Shown here piece by piece: positions 1 to 6,220 of a DNA stretch of 6,307 bases. The notes beneath the pieces are model-generated. The model was not told the origin of the DNA and searched no databases. It was given only the letters and a program-made list of their open reading frames with translations. This DNA is from Acetobacter sp. CAG:977 (GTDB lineage Bacteria > Pseudomonadota > Alphaproteobacteria > CAAGCB01 > CAG-977), in contig HF994926.1 in the NCBI GenBank assembly GCA_000434295.1, positions 29,432 through 35,738 on the forward strand, in the 5' to 3' direction. Numbering within the stretch: the first letter of the stretch is position 1; each line of letters starts with the position of its first letter. The position numbers and the translations under genes were made by a program.

Positions 1-47
1 TGCCGCGCTGTAGTATTATAAAGAATCTGTCTGAGGGAAGCCCGAGT

Positions 48-52
48 GGAGA
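48..52 (+). promoter_or_regulatory. Candidate ribosome binding site for the giant repeat protein
   Basis: GGAGA lies four bases before ATG 57, closer than the usual spacing. A second purine run (GAGGGAAG, 33-40) is too distant, at 16 bases. The GGAGA favours ATG 57 over any start further upstream in the same open frame. Confidence 0.45.
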
Positions 53-56
53 AACG

Positions 57-3000
57 ATGAGTCCGCCAAAAGAATCCAGCGCTAAAAAATGGAAGCCGAA
101 GTTTCCCGGTGCGGCGACGGATTCGGAAGAAGATCCGTATGTAACGGCGCAACGTTTTATCAACGTTTATCGACAGCTTCATGTTCTAAGGGAAGATCTG
201 GTCAACCGCTATAACGAAATGCTGTTGGCGATAGACGCGGACACGCGTACGACGTTGACGGATATTCCCGGCGGGAACGATGTCCGGAATTATTTGGAAT
301 ATCTGGAACAACAGAAATACGGCGAAGACTATCATGCCGAATCGGATGAAGACATAGAAGTTTCCAGAGAAGAAAAAGCCAAAGCCAAAGCGATTGCGGA
401 TGCGATGGCGGCGGCTCAGGAAAAGATGAACCAGAATCAGGCACAGATTTTGGCTCAGGCGCAGGAAGAATCGCGCAAGAACATGGAAATGCTTGCCCGC
501 ACGCTGAACGAGGCAAAGCAAAATCCGACCAATAAAGCCGATGTCGCGGCGATAACGCAGGCTTTAAAAGAAGCTAAAGAAGAATATCGTCAGTTTTCTC
601 AACAATTGGAAGGAACGTCCGAAGAGGTAACGGATGTTTCTTCAAAATTAAGGGCTCAATATGAACAGGCTCAGTCGGCGCCTGTTCAAGCGGCACCTGT
701 TCAAGCGGCGCCCCAACCGATGATGCCGGGGCAACCGATGATGTCTCCGGAACAGCAGGCGGCTGTTCAAATGCCGTCATATTTGCCTCAAAATTATTTA
801 CCGCAACAGTATTTTCAACCTCAGCCGCCGGATCAGTCGGATAAGATTTCCGAATTGATATCGGCATTGACGGAGGCTCAGGTCAAATCGGCGGAGATGC
901 AGGCGAAAGCCTTGAGTGATGCCCAGCTCAGATCGGCAGAGGTGCAGGCGAAGGCTCAGGCGGATTCATTGGCCAAGATTTTGGCGCAAAGTCAGGAAAT
1001 GACGGCACGCGCGATGTCGGAGGCTTTTGCCAAATCGCAACAGAGCGCCGCCGAAATTCAAGGGCAAATGATTGCCAAGGCAATTGCCGAATCTCAAAAG
1101 AACGCGAACGAAACCTTATTGGCGCTGTTTTCGTCGGTGCAAACGGATGCTTTGGCAGCACAGGCAAAGGCTGTTGCGGAAGCAATGGCTCAATCGCAAA
1201 GCACGGTTTTGTCCGAAACGATGGGGCAAATTCTTTCGAAACAGGAAGAACAGCAGCGCCAACAGGCCGAATTTGCGGCGGAAACCCTGTCGAAACAGAC
1301 GAAAGCCGTTGCGGAAGCGATGGTTCAATCTCAGAGCACGTCGTTTTCCGAAGCCGTGGATTTGCTGAACAAGCGCCAAGCGGAACAGACGTCGGCTTTG
1401 GCGACGGTTTTGGCGGAAAATCAGGCAAAAACTCAGGAAGCGCTGCAAGCCAAAGCCGAAGAGGAAAAGAAAGAAAAAGCCAACGAATTGCCTCCGGAAT
1501 ATATGGGGCAGGCGGATTCTTATTCTTACGATATTTCTCATACGCCGGATGCTGCCGAAACGACGTACGATTATTACAGCAGCGCGTATTCCACAGGGTA
1601 TGAAGAAGGATACGATTCTTCGGGATGGGAAGATCCTTATGCCGGTTACGGGGAAGAAACCGAAGGCTGGACGTACGGAGATTATGACGGTTACGACGGA
1701 AACTATCCCGATTATCAGGAAGTCGCATATCCCGAAGGGGAACAGACACAATCCGAAGATTCCTCTTCTGACGCTTCGGCGGTCGGCGAAGCCGAAGCTC
1801 AAGACGGGCAAGAGGCATCTTATGAACAACGGGAACAGCCGGATCAGGATTCCGCGCCTCAATATGCTTCCGAAGATCATGCTCAAGAACAGTATGCGTC
1901 GGATCAATATGCCGATGAACAATACGCCGAAGCGCAACAGGCGGATCAGTATGATACTGCGGCAGATCAATATTACGAAGACTATGGCGAAGAAGCTTAC
2001 GGCGACGAAACGGCTTCGGATGTTTCTGAGGAAAGCGGGGCGTATGAAGAGTCTTCCGCAGATGAAAACGCTTATGAATATGGGGTTTCTGATCTTGAAG
2101 ACACTTCGGAAGAAGCCGCTTCACAACCGTCTCGTTCTGCCCGCCGCGGTTCTCAAATGGATTTGTCGGAATGGAGCGCTCATGTTGACGAAGCGTTGGC
2201 AGAAACCGTTTCTCGTACGCGGCAAACCGAAGCGGAAGCCGGCTACGATTATGATGACAACTGGGGTTACGGCTACGCGGAAGCTTCCGGAGAGCAAATC
2301 GAGTATGCTCCGTCGGAGGACGGCGAAACATATAATTATCAAGACACCGAAGGCTATGAGGGCGGCGATTATTACGGAGCTGAAGGCGAACAAGGCATTT
2401 ACGGTTACGTTGCCGCAAATTACGGGGGATATTATTACACGGGTGAAGACGGCGAACAATATTACTATGACCCGTCTTCCGACGAGAATGCCGAACGTCC
2501 CGTTTCGGCGGACGGCTATTATGCGGATGCGAACGGCAATCCTTATTATTTGGATGAAGAAGGCAATCCCGTTTATTACGATCCGAACAGCGTTCAGACA
2601 TATGTGGATGAAGAAGGGAATTATTACTATTTAGACGAAGACGGTAACGCAGTTTATTATAATCCTGCAGATACCGGTGAAACGGGGCAAGAAGTTTCCG
2701 ATATACCTTCTGATGCTGCGACGGTGTCTGAGGAACCGTCGGCACCCGAGAAAACTGAAGCACTTTCGGAAGAATCGGAAACGGCGGAAGCCAAAGGGGC
2801 GCAAGAAACAACGGCTTCTGCGGAAGAAGGAGAAATTCCCGAATCCTATACGGACGAACAGGGCAACCCGTATTATTTGGACGAGAACGGGGTGCCGTAT
2901 TATCTGTCGGAAGACGGGACGCCGTATTATACGGACGAAGAAGGCCGCGCTTACTATTATGATGAAGACGGGAATGCGGTTTATTACGAAGAAGCGGTAT

Positions 3001-3872
3001 CCGCCGAAACCGACGAAGCGCCTGCAGAAGAAGCGACGGCACCTTCGGAAGATGCAGAAACGGCAGAATCGGAGTCTCCTCAGGAAACACCCGTTTCCGC
3101 GGAAGAAGGAGAAGTTCCCGAATCTTATACGGACGAACAGGGTAATCCGTATTATTTGGACGAAAACGGGATGCCGTACTATCTGACGGAAGACGGAACG
3201 GCATATTATTTGGACGAGAACGGGGTACCGTATTATGTGGCGGAAGACGGGACGCCGTATTATACGGACGAAGAAGGCCGTGCTTACTATTATGATGAAG
3301 ACGGGAATGCGGTTTATTACGAAGAAGCGGTATCCGAAACCGATGAAGATTCTTTAGAAGAGGCGCCGCCTTCCGAGGCAGAGGAAACCTCGGAGATTCA
3401 CGAAACATCGGAAGGGCAAATATCTGCAGAGGCGGAAGATGCGACGGAAGATGATTTGCCGTTGTCCGACGATACGGCGGGAGACGGGACGCAAGCATCG
3501 GATGATCTGACGTTTGTCGCGATGACAGAGGAACGAACGGATCAAGAAACGGATCGGGGTACGGAAACGGAGATTGAGGAAAGCGGTTCTGACGGGATAG
3601 AGAGCTTTGGCAAGATGGATCCGGCGGCCTCTTATGTCCAAGGGATAGAACGTTCTTCTATGCCGAAATCGCCTGTTTTGTACATTGAAGGGGCAGAGAC
3701 GTCAGGGAACGGGAAAGATTTATTGTATATGCCGTTAATGTTTACGTCGCTTCCCGTTTTTATAGAGAATTTTTCGGATTACCGTCCTTGTTTTCGCCGA
3801 GAGAATCCGCCGTTGCCGCCGGACGAAGTCGTGTTAAAGGTTGTTTCGGAAAATGAAGACCCGTATTTTTGA
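57..3872 (+). CDS. Giant acidic coiled-coil / tyrosine-rich repeat protein, function unknown
   Basis: I do not recognise this 1271-residue protein. Residues 1-100 are mixed and probably helical. Residues about 103-477 are Ala/Gln/Glu/Lys-rich and look like coiled coil, broken by a Pro/Gln/Met-rich linker near 206-258. Residues about 479-900 are acidic and very Tyr-rich, with a short basic cluster (RSARRG, from residue 693) before a probable amphipathic helix. Three blocks of nine-residue repeats ending in YY lie at residues 823-868, 932-977 and 1025-1088. An acidic Ser/Thr/Glu linker follows, then a less repetitive tail (about 1186-1271) with hydrophobic and aromatic residues. I see no signal peptide or membrane segment. 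ATG 57 has GGAGA four bases upstream, but the frame stays open to the window edge, so a further upstream start cannot be excluded. Being first in an apparent operon with a secretin-like gene suggests a structural, scaffold or exported role; this is inference. Confidence 0.9.
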   Translation: MSPPKESSAKKWKPKFPGAATDSEEDPYVTAQRFINVYRQLHVLREDLVNRYNEMLLAIDADTRTTLTDIPGGNDVRNYLEYLEQQKYGEDYHAESDEDIEVSREEKAKAKAIADAMAAAQEKMNQNQAQILAQAQEESRKNMEMLARTLNEAKQNPTNKADVAAITQALKEAKEEYRQFSQQLEGTSEEVTDVSSKLRAQYEQAQSAPVQAAPVQAAPQPMMPGQPMMSPEQQAAVQMPSYLPQNYLPQQYFQPQPPDQSDKISELISALTEAQVKSAEMQAKALSDAQLRSAEVQAKAQADSLAKILAQSQEMTARAMSEAFAKSQQSAAEIQGQMIAKAIAESQKNANETLLALFSSVQTDALAAQAKAVAEAMAQSQSTVLSETMGQILSKQEEQQRQQAEFAAETLSKQTKAVAEAMVQSQSTSFSEAVDLLNKRQAEQTSALATVLAENQAKTQEALQAKAEEEKKEKANELPPEYMGQADSYSYDISHTPDAAETTYDYYSSAYSTGYEEGYDSSGWEDPYAGYGEETEGWTYGDYDGYDGNYPDYQEVAYPEGEQTQSEDSSSDASAVGEAEAQDGQEASYEQREQPDQDSAPQYASEDHAQEQYASDQYADEQYAEAQQADQYDTAADQYYEDYGEEAYGDETASDVSEESGAYEESSADENAYEYGVSDLEDTSEEAASQPSRSARRGSQMDLSEWSAHVDEALAETVSRTRQTEAEAGYDYDDNWGYGYAEASGEQIEYAPSEDGETYNYQDTEGYEGGDYYGAEGEQGIYGYVAANYGGYYYTGEDGEQYYYDPSSDENAERPVSADGYYADANGNPYYLDEEGNPVYYDPNSVQTYVDEEGNYYYLDEDGNAVYYNPADTGETGQEVSDIPSDAATVSEEPSAPEKTEALSEESETAEAKGAQETTASAEEGEIPESYTDEQGNPYYLDENGVPYYLSEDGTPYYTDEEGRAYYYDEDGNAVYYEEAVSAETDEAPAEEATAPSEDAETAESESPQETPVSAEEGEVPESYTDEQGNPYYLDENGMPYYLTEDGTAYYLDENGVPYYVAEDGTPYYTDEEGRAYYYDEDGNAVYYEEAVSETDEDSLEEAPPSEAEETSEIHETSEGQISAEAEDATEDDLPLSDDTAGDGTQASDDLTFVAMTEERTDQETDRGTETEIEESGSDGIESFGKMDPAASYVQGIERSSMPKSPVLYIEGAETSGNGKDLLYMPLMFTSLPVFIENFSDYRPCFRRENPPLPPDEVVLKVVSENEDPYF
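873..962 (+). repeat. Two tandem 15-residue coiled-coil repeats
   Basis: Residues 273-287 and 288-302 of the giant protein are adjacent related units: EAQVKSAEMQAKALS and DAQLRSAEVQAKAQA. They share the core S-A-E-x-Q-A-K-A and differ mostly conservatively. Hydrophobic and alanine positions alternate with Gln/Lys/Glu, as expected of a coiled-coil rod grown by internal duplication. Confidence 0.75.
1167..1436 (+). repeat. Two tandem 45-residue coiled-coil repeats
   Basis: Residues 371-415 and 416-460 of the giant protein are consecutive copies. Each opens with KAVAEAM[AV]QSQST. The similarity fades towards the end of each copy, where both still hold a Gln/Lys/Glu-rich stretch such as ILSKQEEQ versus LLNKRQAEQ. 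The DNA of the opening segment differs mainly at third codon positions, so this duplication is older than the one at 2877-3336. Confidence 0.75.
1860..1985 (+). repeat. Short Q-Y-A-rich degenerate repeats
   Basis: Residues 602-643 of the giant protein carry irregular five- to eight-residue units built on Q-Y or Q-Y-A followed by Ser/Asp/Glu, for example QYASE, QYASDQ, QYADE, QYAEAQ, QYDTAADQYY. The segment is acidic, lacks bulky aliphatic residues and is probably disordered. It sits in a longer Tyr/Gly/Asp-rich tract that begins near residue 479. Confidence 0.65.
2523..2660 (+). repeat. Aromatic nonapeptide repeat block 1 (degenerate)
   Basis: Residues 823-868 consist of five units of 8-10 residues: ADANGNPYY, LDEEGNPVYY, DPNSVQTY, VDEEGNYYY, LDEDGNAVYY. 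The consensus is x-D-E-x-G-N-x-YY. This block is the most diverged of the three and is preceded by related but looser YY motifs from about 2430. The 46-residue length equals that of block 2. Confidence 0.85.
2850..2987 (+). repeat. Aromatic nonapeptide repeat block 2
   Basis: Residues 932-977 are five uninterrupted units: TDEQGNPYY, LDENGVPYY, LSEDGTPYY, TDEEGRAYY, YDEDGNAVYY. Each has an acidic turn with a central Gly and ends in paired tyrosines. The block is flanked by the acidic sequence SAEEGEIPESY upstream and EEAVSAETDE downstream; both flanks recur around block 3, so the duplicated module is larger than the repeats themselves. Confidence 0.9.
2877..3336 (+). repeat. Near-identical 127-bp direct repeats (2877-3003 and 3210-3336)
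   Basis: By direct reading, the two 127-bp segments differ at four positions only: GTG/GTA, CTG/GTG, TCG/GCG and CGC/CGT at codon level. A 3-bp indel follows and similarity then continues (SAETDE versus SETDE). Identity this high, including synonymous sites, points to recent duplication or gene conversion rather than protein-level selection alone. Confidence 0.9.
3129..3320 (+). repeat. Aromatic nonapeptide repeat block 3 (expanded copy of block 2)
   Basis: Residues 1025-1088 are seven units: TDEQGNPYY, LDENGMPYY, LTEDGTAYY, LDENGVPYY, VAEDGTPYY, TDEEGRAYY, YDEDGNAVYY. Relative to block 2 there is one extra pair of units (18 residues, 54 bp), so the array has changed length by whole two-unit steps. 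The flanks SAEEGEVPESY and EEAVSETDE match those of block 2. Confidence 0.9.
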
Positions 3873-3942
3873 GGATAAATGTTGGATTTACGGATAAAAA
3901 CATAATATACATAAGAAAAGGGAAAGAGCCGAGAAACGAGAT

Positions 3943-4908
3943 ATGACGGAAAGCGCGACACCTGAAGTTTTAAATTCACTATTTGAAGCCTTGCTTGCCT
4001 ATCAGGATACGCAGGAGGGGCTGATGCGAGTTCGCACGACGGCGGAATCTCTGTGGGGTTCTTCATGGCGTCAACAGCTGCCGTCGGCGTTGCAGGATTG
4101 CCCGGAAGATAAGAAAGCAAAGGTAAAGGCGAACATAGATCGAGCGTTGTCCTATGATCGCGGAGCGGCGGCGTGGGGAGAAGCAGTTCGTTTATTGGAT
4201 CCGCGCCGTCCGTTTGATCCGGCTCAGGTTGAGCCCCGTTTGGGCGAGATGCAAAAACGCTTGTCGATTTTCGGTCAGGCGGGACAGGATATGTTTGCCA
4301 AGGTTCAAAAGCGTGTCGCCGAATTAAAGGCATCGCCGTCTTCATCGGTTGTTTCGGCGAACAGTTACAAGCTGACGACGGAACAGCTGTGGAATTTTGA
4401 CCATTTTATGCGGTTAAAGGATTATTACGATCAAACGATATCGCGGACGAGTGCGAGATGCGTTCATTTAGGCGGTTTGGAATTATCGCAGTATCCGTAT
4501 TTCGGTTATATTTTGGATTTGCTGGACGAGATATTGACATTCGGGGCGGAATTGCTTGAGAATCCGGTGTACGAAGGGATTATTCGCGACAGGTACAAGG
4601 GGGGCGAACCTGCGTTAAGGAAGATATTGGCGCAGTTTAAGAAAGACTTTGAAGAAAACGCTCCTCCCGAAATGTTGCCGGATGAAGATTCTTTGGATGA
4701 TATAAAGAAGCAATTAGGCGAACTTGCGGGCAACGAGCCTGAAGGGGATATCGGTCCTGCGCCGGACGGTTTTGAATCTCCGGACGAAACGGCGTCTCCG
4801 CGTTCTTTGTCGAAGGGGCCGGTTCCGATGGGCAAGATGCCGCAAAAGGTTCCGGCGAAAGGGCCGGCTCCGGTCAAGATGCCGATAAAGCGTCCCGTTG
4901 CGGGATAA
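3943..4908 (+). CDS. Predicted helical protein with basic Pro/Lys-rich tail, function unknown
   Basis: I do not recognise this 321-residue protein. It has no signal peptide, lipobox or clear membrane segment, so it is probably cytoplasmic or peripheral. Residues 1 to about 235 read as mainly alpha-helical, with charged and leucine-bearing segments and an aromatic stretch around SQYPYFGYILDLLDEILTF. Residues about 236-287 form an acidic Pro/Gly/Asp/Glu linker. Residues 288-321 form a basic low-complexity tail with K-G-P-V-P, K-M-P, K-G-P-A-P and K-R-P elements. ATG 3943 follows the previous stop by 70 bp, with only a loose purine-rich ribosome binding region (3916-3940). It lies between the giant acidic protein and the secretin-like lipoprotein, so a partner or accessory role in the same envelope system is plausible. 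That is inference from context only. Confidence 0.88.
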   Translation: MTESATPEVLNSLFEALLAYQDTQEGLMRVRTTAESLWGSSWRQQLPSALQDCPEDKKAKVKANIDRALSYDRGAAAWGEAVRLLDPRRPFDPAQVEPRLGEMQKRLSIFGQAGQDMFAKVQKRVAELKASPSSSVVSANSYKLTTEQLWNFDHFMRLKDYYDQTISRTSARCVHLGGLELSQYPYFGYILDLLDEILTFGAELLENPVYEGIIRDRYKGGEPALRKILAQFKKDFEENAPPEMLPDEDSLDDIKKQLGELAGNEPEGDIGPAPDGFESPDETASPRSLSKGPVPMGKMPQKVPAKGPAPVKMPIKRPVAG

Positions 4909-4925
4909 CGGAAGGAAGGAATAGC

Positions 4926-4929
4926 AGGA
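4926..4929 (+). promoter_or_regulatory. Ribosome binding site for the secretin-like lipoprotein
   Basis: AGGA with eight bases to ATG 4938 is the best-placed Shine-Dalgarno element of the three complete genes. It also puts the lipobox at a normal distance from the N-terminus, which supports the start. Confidence 0.6.
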
Positions 4930-4937
4930 AAAACGAA

Positions 4938-5012
4938 ATGACGAAGACGCGTCTGTTTTTGATAGTATGTATGGCAGCCTTTATATCAGGACCGTTTATT
5001 TTAAGCGGATGC
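4938..5012 (+). other. Lipoprotein signal peptide and lipobox, Cys25
   Basis: The first 25 codons give a short basic n-region, a hydrophobic core rich in Leu, Ile, Phe and Ala, and L-S-G-C. This satisfies the usual lipobox pattern for signal peptidase II. The residue after Cys is Ser, not Asp, which in enterobacterial rules favours transfer to the outer membrane. Confidence 0.85.
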
Positions 5013-6200
5013 AGCCGAAATATATATGCGGGGCGGCCATTGCTTCCCGGAGTTCGTCCGACCTCGCTTCCGACGGAGCCGAAAACGACGCGTGCTGCGG
5101 AAATGGTCAGCCTTGAATCTCCGTTGCGCTGTACGATACACGATTCGCAACAAAACATTATTACGGTTATTCCCTTTAAACAGGAAGCGTTTAAGCTGGA
5201 ACGCGCGGACAAAAGCGATCCCGTTCCCCGTTATGAAGTAACGGGATTTTCGTTTGACGGTCAGACGGCGGAAAAGGTTTTTTTCAAGCTGTTGGGCGAA
5301 GCCAAGATCAAAGTCATCGGCGTGGACGGACCTTTTCCCGAACTTGCGGCCGAAAACATACAGGGTGAATTGTCCGAAGTCATGGATATGATTGCGGATG
5401 CGGCGGATGTTTATTACCAATACGACGCGGAAGAAAAAGTATTGCTGGTCAGTCGCGAAGTTACATGGAATTTACACGTTCCCGGGACGCGGGAAGTTAT
5501 GATTTCCGTTTTGGATTCCTTGCGCGGTTCTGGGATGCATGACCTGATTGTGAACTGGGAAGAAAGCATCATAACGTTCAAGGGCGACAAGGCGATTGAA
5601 AAGAAGGTCACGTCATTAATCGAGCTTTTTGATACGGAGCCGAAGCTGGTTGTTTTTGACGTTCAGGTTTATCGGGCAAAGCCTGCGGGCGTATCAAAGG
5701 AAATCGTATGGCAGGATTTGGTGGATACGTTTGGGGCAGAAAAGATAAAGTTTATGTTGAAAGGCGTATTGGGGCGGGCTTTGGTGACGGGCGGCGAAGT
5801 CAATAACAAGAGCCTTCAGCGTTTTTTGAATGCGCGTTCTTCGTATGCTTTGGTTTCGGAAGGGATGTTTATTGCGGCGAGCGGCTGGCGAGCCCGCGCG
5901 AGCGGCTGGCGAGCCCGCTTTGATGTCGGTCGTTGCGGCTATATGTCGATGCCCGAGGCGCAATTATCGATTTTGGCACAGACCGAAGTTGAAGACGAAC
6001 AAAGGATGAATACGTCCCTTACGCTGGATTCGGATCAGGGGGAAATTACGGCATTTGTAGCGGACAGCCGTTTAGGGGATAATATTCTTCTGATAGGGAT
6101 TCCGTCGTCATCGTTCAGTACGTCGTTGAACGGATATGAAACGGTTGTTATGATGACGCCTCGGATTATCCGTTTGGTCAAAGAGATTTCAGCGAAATAA
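4938..6200 (+). CDS. Secretin-like outer-membrane lipoprotein (PilN / type IVb pilus-like)
   Basis: This 420-residue protein begins with a lipoprotein signal: basic MTKTR, a hydrophobic stretch, and lipobox L-S-G-C with Cys25 as the predicted lipidation site. Residues about 33-48 form a Pro-rich linker. Residues about 99-173 resemble an STN/N0 secretin domain. After a second small alpha/beta segment (about 174-230), KLVVFDVQVYR resembles the start of a secretin core. SGWRARFDVG resembles the core strand usually seen as N-x-x-A-x-x-x-V-G. NTSLTLDSDQGE and the terminal V-V-M-M-T-P-R-I-I-R fit the secretin C-terminus. Secretins form multimeric outer-membrane channels for type IV pili and type II/III secretion. 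The protein is short for the family and appears to lack part of the barrel. AGGA (4926-4929) lies eight bases before ATG 4938, supporting this start. A DotD-like role or a non-channel secretin relative is a possible alternative. Confidence 0.8.
   Translation: MTKTRLFLIVCMAAFISGPFILSGCSRNIYAGRPLLPGVRPTSLPTEPKTTRAAEMVSLESPLRCTIHDSQQNIITVIPFKQEAFKLERADKSDPVPRYEVTGFSFDGQTAEKVFFKLLGEAKIKVIGVDGPFPELAAENIQGELSEVMDMIADAADVYYQYDAEEKVLLVSREVTWNLHVPGTREVMISVLDSLRGSGMHDLIVNWEESIITFKGDKAIEKKVTSLIELFDTEPKLVVFDVQVYRAKPAGVSKEIVWQDLVDTFGAEKIKFMLKGVLGRALVTGGEVNNKSLQRFLNARSSYALVSEGMFIAASGWRARASGWRARFDVGRCGYMSMPEAQLSILAQTEVEDEQRMNTSLTLDSDQGEITAFVADSRLGDNILLIGIPSSSFSTSLNGYETVVMMTPRIIRLVKEISAK
5877..5918 (+). repeat. 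Exact 21-bp in-frame tandem duplication in the secretin core
   Basis: Two perfect 21-bp copies (5877-5897 and 5898-5918) each encode ASGWRAR, giving residues 314-327. The match stops exactly at both ends. Only the second copy runs into FDVG, as a normal secretin strand would, so one copy looks like an added insertion. The local sequence is richer in G+C than its surroundings and contains an internal GCGAGC direct repeat, which could favour slippage. Confidence 0.95.
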
Positions 6201-6220
6201 AGAAGATAAGGCAGGCAGCT

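Noticed and set aside
1549..2634. 361-codon plus-strand open frame in another phase
   Set aside because: Its product is Lys/Arg/Ile/Thr-rich and mirrors the repeats of the real frame; it is a shadow of the low-complexity region.
2523..3320. Choline-binding or glucan-binding cell-wall repeats
   Set aside because: Those repeats depend on Trp and are found mainly in Gram-positive surface proteins; here Trp is absent, the units are nine residues, and the context is Gram-negative.
928..3498. 856-codon open frame on the minus strand
   Set aside because: It lies wholly antisense to the giant repeat protein. Its product is Arg/Pro/Leu-rich with no recognisable domain, and its length follows from the biased, repetitive codon use of the sense gene.
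3879..3905. Eight-codon mini-ORF (MLDLRIKT) preceded by GAGGA after the giant gene
   Set aside because: It could be a leader peptide, but the spacing is very short and no attenuator hairpin is visible; chance is likelier.
3882..3911. Weak promoter-like pair TTGGAT and TATACA with an 18-base spacer before the second gene
   Set aside because: Only three and four of six bases match the consensus, and the A+T-rich gap makes such matches common.
3779..4345. 188-codon minus-strand open frame spanning the first gap
   Set aside because: It overlaps two well-supported plus-strand genes and shows no domain or ribosome binding evidence.
5877..5918. CRISPR or mobile palindromic element at the 21-bp repeat
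   Set aside because: There are only two directly adjacent copies with no spacer, and the translated strand continues the secretin pattern, so simple tandem duplication explains it.
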